Below are positions 51,774 through 64,000 of a DNA stretch of 64,000 nt, piece by piece (within the stretch, counting starts at the first letter, position 1; every line of letters begins with the position of its first letter). Made by a program: the position numbers and the translations under genes. The stretch comes from Neocallimastix lanati (nom. inval.) (Eukaryota; Neocallimastigomycota; Neocallimastigomycetes; Neocallimastigales; Neocallimastigaceae), in contig JACVTC010000033.1 in NCBI GenBank assembly GCA_016946835.1, forward strand, positions 352,501 to 416,500, given 5' to 3'. Under the pieces are notes generated by a model. It did not search any database and was not told where the DNA came from. It saw only the letters and a program-made list of their open reading frames with translations.

Positions 51774-51962
51774 ACCGAAACAACTTCTAAAATGAAAGCC
51801 GATAATATTAGTACATCCGAATGTGTAAAGAAAGTTCTATGGTTAAGAAGCATTGTAATCGAATTATTTTTCATAAATTTTGTGAATTGTAATCACCTTT
51901 TTAATTACATATAAATAAATAAAATCTTAATAATTAATTCTTAAATCTGCTTCTCACTATAA
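47451..51962 (+). mobile_element. Decayed Ty1/copia element
   Basis: Direct terminal segments of about 42 bp, AAAATCTTAATAA(A)TTAATTC through CTTCTC(T/A)CTATAA, lie at 47451-47492 and 51921-51962; the LTRs probably extend further left of each. A primer-site-like GATTAAGAATTCTCAG follows the left one. Gag, protease, integrase, RT and RNase H remains follow in copia order on the plus strand, broken by stops, frameshifts and A/T runs. It starts almost directly after the LINE poly-A tail. Confidence 0.85.
47529..51870 (+). pseudogene. Broken copia gag-pol
   Basis: Pieces in order: gag start MNSGFLLKDEEERLNK (47529); protease region YDIECSEHITHN (about 48748); integrase IHSDVMGP and FLDEY (49360-49435), NGMAERLNYI (49678) and NINPHKGISNLIPNEVF (about 49797-49845); RT YVDDMIITGK (51165-51195); RNase H FTDSDLGGDTKDKKSS (about 51645-51690) and a final LWLRSI region (51838-51856). 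Frames are broken many times. Poly-A or poly-T runs interrupt coding at 49500, 49588, 49842, 50564 and 51740. No functional product is possible. The integrase segment is close in wording to the relic at 7634-7690. Confidence 0.85.
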
Positions 51963-52343
51963 ATAATAGAAAATAATAAATTATATATTATATTATATTA
52001 CATTATATTATATTATATTGTACTGTTTTATTTTATTTTATTTTTTTTTTATTTTTCATTTTAATTTAATTTATTTTAAAGATAGAACAAAATAAATTAT
52101 TAATAAATATTAAAACATTTATGTAAAAAAAAGAAAAAAAAATACATTTTATTATTTTATTCTTGTATTATGCTAATATTTAATCTATTAAATAATTTTT
52201 TTATTTTGAATTCTTAAAAGTAATATTTAATTAAAACTTAATTAAAATCATGTAATAAACAATATCATTAAATAATAATTTTAATAATACTTTTTTTATT
52301 ACAAAGGCAATATTAAATTAGTTTCATATAAACATAGTATTAA

Positions 52344-52377
<34 letters not shown>

Positions 52378-52451
52378 GTTTTATCTTTTTTTAATTTTTT
52401 ATTTTATTTTATTTTTTTGATATATATGATTAGAATTTTTTTTTTTGATAA

Positions 52452-57010
<4,559 letters not shown>

Positions 57011-57522
57011 TTATATTTCATCTTTTTTATCTATTAATCCATAATTTAATAAATAATTTTTAGAATCAAAGGAAAAATCGGAATAGGATAGATCAGTTAA
57101 ATTATTTAGAAGTAAATTATTAGGATGAGTATCGGATAATTCATTTTTAGATTTGTTCATACTCATGGTAGTTGTATTATTATTACAATTTATTGAATTA
57201 AAAGATTCATTAGTTAAAATTTCATTTTCTTTTAATTCGTTGATATTACTATTATTAATACTGTCTTTTATTTTTATTTCCTGAAGAGACTGTGGTGAAT
57301 CAATGTATTTTTCTATTATAGGGACATAAAGTTTCTATTTATGAAAAGTTTAAAATTTATTTATTTATTATTATTTTTTTTAACAAAAAAAAAAAATAAT
57401 ATTATATATATTTATAATACAATTAATCAATATTAATATAATCGTTTATTTATTTATTTATTTATTTATTTTTTTTTATAATTTTTATTTTATTATTATT
57501 ATTATTTTTTTTATTATTATTA

Positions 57523-57556
<34 letters not shown>

Positions 57557-58892
57557 GATTATTAATATAATAATATATATAATTAAAGAAATATATTTAC
57601 TTCAAACATGGTTTCATCGGTATCATCAATAAAGGTATTATATTCAATTTTGGGTATATTATTAATGATAAAAGAATCAACAGCTGAATATGAACTTCGA
57701 TTTTCATCGGAATTAATTTCTAATAAATAATTATTTATTTTATTATGTTTAGGAGATATATTAATTTGGTTTTCAAATGGACATGTGTTATATATATTAT
57801 TATTTTTGATATGATAGTTAATGTTATATTTATCATTATTAATAGATTGATAATTATTATTACTATTATTGTTACTTTCAGGATTATTATTATTATTATT
57901 ATTATTAGTAGTAGTAGTAGTAGTACTACTGTTATTATTACTACTATTATTATTACGTCTTTCTTTATTTTTAGAATAATTAATGTGAAGTTTACTAAGA
58001 TCATTAAGTTCACTACATGATCCCATTTTAATTTCAAATGAATTATTTAAATTGTTATTAATATGTTCCGAATTATTAGGGTTATTATCATCATCATTAT
58101 TACAACTTTTTTTAGTATGTAAAATATTGTCATTGTTTATATTATTTAAATGAAATAAGGATTGATATTTTGATGGATTGCTGTTGTTAATATCATTAGG
58201 ATTAGCAACAATATTATTTTTTAAAATCTCATTTTTATTGATTATATTATTACTATTATTGCTATTATTATCATTATTATTTTGACTATAACTATTACTA
58301 TTGGTATTTGTATTATGTGAGAGAGAATATTCATAACTATTTTCTAATTCGTATAATCGTTCTTTTAATAATTGATTTTCATAAATTAAATATTCTTGAA
58401 TTTTTTCACTATTATTAAGATTACAATGGGCATTATTTTTTATATTTGAATTTTGATATATTAAATTCTCACTTGCACTATCAGAGAAACTTATTCTTTT
58501 ATCCGTTGTTTTGAACTTATCCTCATAATTTGATTTTATTTTAGCCTGTTTATATATATTATTTTGATTTATTGCGGTTGGTGACATAATCAAATTTCTT
58601 TCCTGTAGTATTCTTTTTGTATTATTAGGACCATTTGAGTCATAAATTATTTTTTCATTTTCTTCTTTTTTATTTAATTCTTTATAACAATCCTTCCCAA
58701 AGGAACTTGATTTATCTGCTTCCAGTACTTGTGATTTTTCACTCTTTTCATCAAAAGATGGTATTTCAGATATTGAATCTAAAAGAATTCTACTATATCG
58801 ATGGTCATTATTTAAATTATCATTCATTTTGATAACATTATGATTCATAATAATATTATTATTAATGTTACTATTAACTTCATTACTGTTAC

Positions 58893-58932
<40 letters not shown>

Positions 58933-59520
58933 ATTATTATTATTAGTAATATTATTTCTATTATTATATCTATTATCAATTTGAATAGAATTTAGAGCTT
59001 TTCTGACTTTTAATAAAAGTTCTTCTTCCCCTGATTTTTCATTTTTTTTAATGTTACTTCTACTACTTCCATTACTACTTTTACTATTATTACTACTGGC
59101 ATTATGATAATTAGAAGAACAATTATTTGAATTTATGACACTTCTAATACTAATATCATCATCATCTTTTAATACTACTTGTTCTATTTTATTTAAAAGG
59201 GTATCAAAATCATCAGAAGCTAACTTTTTATGTTTTTTATGTTTTTTCACTTGATCTTTTTCTTTCAATTTTTCTTCATTTTGAATATCACTTAATGCGC
59301 TGATATTAATGATAGAAGAAATTGAACAACTATGGGAGACTTCATTCAAATCAATAAATGATGGCCCATTTTCACTGATACTACCGTTTCTGATGAAGGA
59401 TTTATTAATTCCTATCTTATTGGAAGATAGAGGTAATTTATAGTTAATACTGGAACTTGAAGTATTATAATTATTTATATTTGGGTATTTAAAATAAGAA
59501 TAAAAATCATAATTATTCAT
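57011..59520 (-). CDS. Asn-rich protein of unknown function
   Basis: Two exons: 57601-59520 and 57011-57334, phase 0, donor GTAAAT, acceptor AAATAG; 747 residues. An open frame running on to 57583 simply reads into the intron. The N-terminal 130 residues are the most complex part: SFIDLNEVSHSCSISSIINI, then a basic KKHKKHKK stretch and DDFDTLLNKIEQVVLKDDDD. A short coiled-coil-like segment (EYLIYENQLLKERLYELENS) lies near residues 380-400. The rest is Asn/Ser-rich, encoded by (AAT)n-like repeats. Exon 2 ends in an acidic/Leu-rich stretch with LTDLSYSDFSFDS. I recognise no domain. It could be a regulatory or scaffold protein, but nothing shows that. It is divergent from the FAM204A gene, with 812 bp between. 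Confidence 0.75.
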
Positions 59521-60332
59521 TTTTTTTTTCTTTATGTATCAAATATTATTAAGTTGGTTAAATAATATTTAAATATAAAATATTAAAATATAAAATATAA
59601 AATATTAAAATATAGAAAATAAAATAAATAATATAAAATATAAAATATAAATATAAAATATAAAATATAAAATATAAAATATAAAATATAAAATATATTA
59701 TATATTATATATTATATATTAATAATATCTCATTATTATTAAATTCTTATTATTAGTATTTTTTTTTTATTTTTTTATTTTATTTAATTTTATTTTTGAA
59801 AAAAACAAGTATATAATTATTATTATTAAATTTACACAAAAAGTAATGAAATTTGTTTATAAAAATTGCAAAAAAACTAATTAATTTTTTTTTTTTTTTT
59901 ATTTTATTTTATTTATTTTATTTTATTTTATTTTTTTCTTTTCAATTTCTTTTTTTATATTTCATTCTTATACATTTTTATTATTAATTTTTTTAATTAA
60001 TCTCTAAAAATTTTATATTAAAATTTTATTTATATATAAAAAAATAAAAAAACAAAAAAAAAAAAAAACAAATTATTTTTATTAGTATTTTTTTTTTTCA
60101 CTAAAATAATTTATTTAATTAAAGCTTGATTTAAATTAAATTTTAAATTATTATTATTATTATTATTTTTTTTAAAATTAAAATATATTAAAAATAAAAA
60201 TTAAAAAAACAAAATGTAAAAAAAAAAAAATTAATAAGAAATTAACTTATTATTATAATTATTTTTAATAATTATAATTATATATATTTATAAAGTTTTA
60301 TTCTTTTTAAAAATTTTTGGTAGTAATGAGAA
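59521..60332. promoter_or_regulatory. Shared upstream region of two divergent genes
   Basis: 812 bp between the starts of the Asn-rich gene (minus) and the FAM204A gene (plus). It holds A/T repeats and T runs; I could not single out individual promoter elements in such AT-rich sequence. Confidence 0.5.
59573..59700. repeat. (ATAAAAT)n-like tandem repeat upstream of the Asn-rich gene
   Basis: Many copies of ATATAAAAT-type units, 50 bp before the start codon of the gene at 57011-59520 (minus strand). It is part of the shared upstream region with the FAM204A gene. Confidence 0.75.
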
Positions 60333-61583
60333 ATGAGTGATAATGCTCAGAAAGAGAAAAACAATGTTTGTATATATGTTTCTATAAGTCAAATTTATCA
60401 AAATTATATATTATTATTATTATTATTTGTTTAGTATTTTTTTATCTTTTTAATAAAAATGAATAATTTAACATTAAAATAGATTAAATCAATGATATAT
60501 ATATTGATACATTAAATTTTAAAAGGTGAATGAAAATGAAAATATCAGTAATAAAAAAAGAAAACGTGAAGCATTGAGAGAACATTTTGAACAATTAAAA
60601 AAGAAAAAACTTGAAATTGATAAAAAACTTGAGAAAAAAGAACAATTAAGAATTAAAAAAAAAGAGAAGAAAAAAAAAGAAAAACAGAAGAAATTAATAT
60701 TAAAATATGAAACTGGTAATTCAAACAAATTATAAAATAATATAAATAAAAAAGGAACAAAGTTGGAATTTTTTTTTTTTCTTATTAATTTACATTATAT
60801 ACAATCAATAATTGATATATATATATATTTAACTAATAAAGCAAAAAAAGATGAAGAGATACAATCACAAATTAATAACATTATTCCCTATATTGAACCA
60901 AATAAGCAATTAAAAGATGTTGATCAAGGGCGTTTTGCAGAAAAGGTAAATATATATATATATTCTTATAAAATTTTCTTAATACTGATTAATACTTTTA
61001 TATTTTTAATAATAAAATATATAATTTAAAATAAAAGTCACCTATGGAATTAAAAATAGAAAAAGTAATTAAAGAAGGTAATTTTGAATTGGCAGAAAAA
61101 TTAAATGAAGAGTTAATTTTACAACAAAAGGAAAAAATGTTAAATGATGCAATTGATTGTAAAAATTTTGTTGAAAATAAAAATGTAAAAATCTTTTAAA
61201 TAAATGTATTATTTAAATATAATAATAACCTATATGAGATACATATATGTTTATAATCTTTATTTATGTTCATAATATTTTAACAAAAAAAAAAAAAATA
61301 GAAATAACTATATATATTTAATTAATTAATTAATTATTTTCATTAAAATTTATTATAAATCAAAAATCATAGTTGGAAAAAGAAAGAAAGAAAAAAAAGA
61401 GAAAAAGATTAGTATGGGGGTAATTATAACAGTTTTTTATTATTTTATTATAATATTATTAACATTTTTTTATATGAAATATATTTTACATATTATTATT
61501 AATTATTATTATTATTATTATTTAATATTCAAAAATTTAGGTTCGATTCAAAACAAAGATGGGAAACAAAAGGAAATATGTAG
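60333..61583 (+). CDS. FAM204A: FAM204A-family small lysine-rich protein
   Basis: Six exons: 60333-60365, 60526-60715, 60842-60945, 61038-61184, 61373-61419 and 61541-61583, all in phase, 187 residues. It starts MSDNAQKEKNN. Exon 2 is a charged helix (KRKREALREHFEQLKKKKLE); exon 4 carries EKVIKEGNFELAEKLNEEL and AIDCKNFVE; the end is LVWGFDSKQRWETKGNM. The WGF-x2-K-x-RWE-x-KGNM tail and the preceding helix-plus-ID-C-NFV segment are what I recall of the human C10orf84/FAM204A family, whose function is unknown. The first donor is GTTTGT, weaker than the others, so exon 1 is the least certain part. Introns are 92-188 bp. It converges on the IFT144 gene, whose end is 595 bp away. Confidence 0.8.
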
Positions 61584-61628
61584 AATTAAATATTTATTTT
61601 AATTATTTATATATTAATATATATATAT

Positions 61629-61667
<39 letters not shown>

Positions 61668-62063
61668 TAATATATAAATACTTTATATTTAACAAAACGA
61701 ATAAATAATAAAATGAAATATAGTAAAATAAAAAGTTAACATAATATTAAAATAAAACTAATTAAATTAAAAATAGAAAAATAAAATATATTAAGATGAA
61801 TTGATATAATAATGATTTGTGTTTTTTTTTTTTTTTTTTTTTTTTGTTTTGTTTTGTATATATGTATATGAATGTGTATGTGTATGTGTATTGTTTTTTT
61901 TTTTTACTTTAAATAGTAAAATAATAATGATGATATGAAAATATAATAATTATAAAAATAATAAAAAATAAAAAAAAAAATAAAAATAAAAAATTATAAA
62001 TTATATTTTTTTTTTTTTTCAATTATGATATTCCAATGATTAAATTATATAATTATTATTATA

Positions 62064-62111
<48 letters not shown>

Positions 62112-62178
62112 ATCCTTCAAAATTCTATATTATTATGATTAGAATTATTTTTTTATTATTTTTGTTCTATTTTTTTTT
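61584..62178. other. Convergent 3' region between FAM204A and IFT144 genes
   Basis: It contains poly-T runs at 61630 and 61821, a (GTATGT)-like stretch near 61870 and (ATT)n at 62055-62110. No gene seen. Confidence 0.7.
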
Positions 62179-62863
62179 TTATACAGAAACATTAATATTA
62201 TTATTTCTATTTATTGAAAGTAAGCTTTTAAAACTATTTGTAGTTTTATTTGAAAAATTGAAGTTTATATCTTTATCCTTAAAGGCTTCTTCATTTTCTT
62301 TCTTTTCTTTCAACATTTCAATAGGGTTATTACAAATTTCAATAGCATCTGGTTCAACATGATGGTTGCACATAGGACAAGTATGAGTTTTTTCTAATAA
62401 AACTTTAAATTGTGAATATAATGCTGGGAATTTACAATATGGACAGTTCGACCAGTCGTTTAAAACCATATGTTGACCCTATTATATATATATATATATA
62501 TATGAAATGATATATATATTTATATATAAGGATTTATAGTTAAAATATTTTTTTATATAATATTATTTATTAGTGTTAATATTTTTAGTAATAAAAAAAA
62601 AAAAAGAACTAGGTTAAAATAATAATACAATACTAAAATTACAAAATAAAAAAATAAAAAAGAAAAGAAAAAAAGAAATTAATAAATTTTTTAAATAAAA
62701 TTGTTAAGTTTACATACAGTAGCAATACAATATGGTATATGATTTTTGCATTCTAAACAGTCTAATGTAGTTTCAATTACTGGTGCTCCACAGAATGGAC
62801 AAGGTGAGGTTGGTTCTTCAATTTCAGTTATGTCAGGACGTCTTTTCGTTTGATAAAAGGAAA

Positions 62864-62943
<80 letters not shown>

Positions 62944-63254
62944 AATAATTATTTTATATAACCTTATATATATTAAATATTATTCTAGATATTTTATATT
63001 ATACCTTATAACAGATTCTATTTTTCTCTTATATTTCGAATCAAGTTTTTGTTTATATTCAGGTCTCATAAGCATAGTCGCATAATCAAATGACTGCTTT
63101 TTCAATCCAACTTTATGACATTCGACAACTGTTGAAGTCAATATATATGCAGCATCTAATTATTTTAATAATAGTAATAGTGATATAATTTGTAAAAACA
63201 AAAGTAAATAGAAATTTTAAATACTAAATCATTAATAATAGCTAATAGATAGTT

Positions 63255-63294
<40 letters not shown>

Positions 63295-63544
63295 TTATAT
63301 ATATATATATATATTTTTTTTTTTATGAATAGTATTTATTTATAATATACATATATATATTTATTTTTAATTTATTAAATAATACATACGTGCTGGGAAT
63401 TTACTAATATTATTTGAAACACGAATTAACATTTTTGCTGCCTTCATATGTTCATCAATTTTTAATAATAACTAAAATATTTTTTAATATCATATTTATA
63501 AATATTAATATGAATAATATTAATATAAGGGAAATTAAAAGTAA

Positions 63545-63578
<34 letters not shown>

Positions 63579-63846
63579 AAAATTTTATTTATGTAATTAT
63601 ATATTAATATATATAAATATTTACTTTAATTAATGAATAGCTATGGATAAGCATTAACATCTTTTCAATTTCATTTGGTATCTTACTGTTTATATTTGTA
63701 AGCATTAAATATATTTCTAATAATACTTCATGAGATGCTCTATAGTTTCCTAAATTTTGTTCTTCTCGAGCAATAATAATAGCTGTTTTAGCGGCTTCTG
63801 AGTATTTTCCAATTGACATCCAAAGCTTAAAGAAATATTTTGAATC
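62179..63846 (-). CDS. IFT144: IFT144/WDR19, C-terminal part (5' end outside window)
   Basis: Exons visible: 63625-63846, 63390-63471, 63005-63155, 62718-62841 and 62179-62478, all in phase with GT-AG ends (292 residues). Wording follows vertebrate WDR19 closely: [90 protein letters not shown] and [16 protein letters not shown]. Four CxxC pairs (CPFC, CLEC, CPYC, CPMC) form the C-terminal zinc region. IFT144 is a core subunit of the IFT-A complex, which drives retrograde transport in cilia and flagella; here it would serve the zoospore flagellum. The last 30 residues are Asn-rich and diverged. The beta-propellers and most TPRs lie beyond the right edge; 63847-64000 reads as intron. Confidence 0.93.
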
Positions 63847-64000
63847 CTTCATCATTATTATTATCATTATTAGTATTAAAATTATTAATAATAAAATTTT
63901 TACGAATTAATTATACAGCTTTTTTTTTTTTTTAAATTTTTATTATTATAATTTAAAATTCTTCATTTTTTTCTAAGTGATGATGTTATTAATAATTAGT

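Overview
The window comes from a very AT-rich eukaryotic nuclear genome. Long A/T homopolymers, (AAT)n microsatellites, short GT-AG introns, several CotH-type proteins and a gene for a flagellar transport subunit (IFT144) together point to a zoosporic fungus. Anaerobic gut fungi (Neocallimastigomycota) fit best. This is an inference from gene content and base composition, not from a database match.

Layout. At 1-1579 (-) is the 5' part of a CotH-like gene, cut by the window edge. Positions 5.6-8.8 kb hold a decayed Ty1/copia element, with RT deleted. Positions 8976-14185 hold a young complete Ty1/copia element on the minus strand: identical 244-bp LTRs, a 5-bp target duplication, a polypurine tract, a half-tRNA primer site, and gag and pol separated by one in-frame UGA. 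At 15.6-18.2 kb lie unassigned decayed sequence and a rearranged, 5'-truncated LINE copy. At 19216-21137 (-) is a second, complete CotH gene. From 21.1 to 38.6 kb there is mostly simple AT sequence around a third, heavily decayed copia element (27.4-32.5 kb), which carries a 40-bp minisatellite. At 38626-41224 (+) is a third CotH gene with six exons. A near-full-length single-ORF LINE (42.8-47.3 kb) is followed directly by a fourth, broken copia element (about 47.4-52.0 kb).

The last 11.5 kb is ordinary host gene space. It holds a Dma1/CHFR-type FHA-RING ubiquitin ligase (52452-55448, -, five exons), an Asn-rich protein of unknown function (57011-59520, -, two exons), a FAM204A-family protein (60333-61583, +, six exons) and the 3' end of the IFT144/WDR19 gene (62179 to past 63846, -). 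I joined exons by hand, requiring GT-AG sites, reading phase and family motifs to agree; no transcript evidence was available.

What ties it together: the left two thirds is a CotH paralogue neighbourhood invaded by copia and LINE elements, and the right sixth is compact conserved genes. Three copia copies share a primer-binding motif that appears to pair with the anticodon arm of tRNA-Lys(CUU), and the fourth has a weaker version of it. The CotH genes share their first intron, but two of the three lack the other four.
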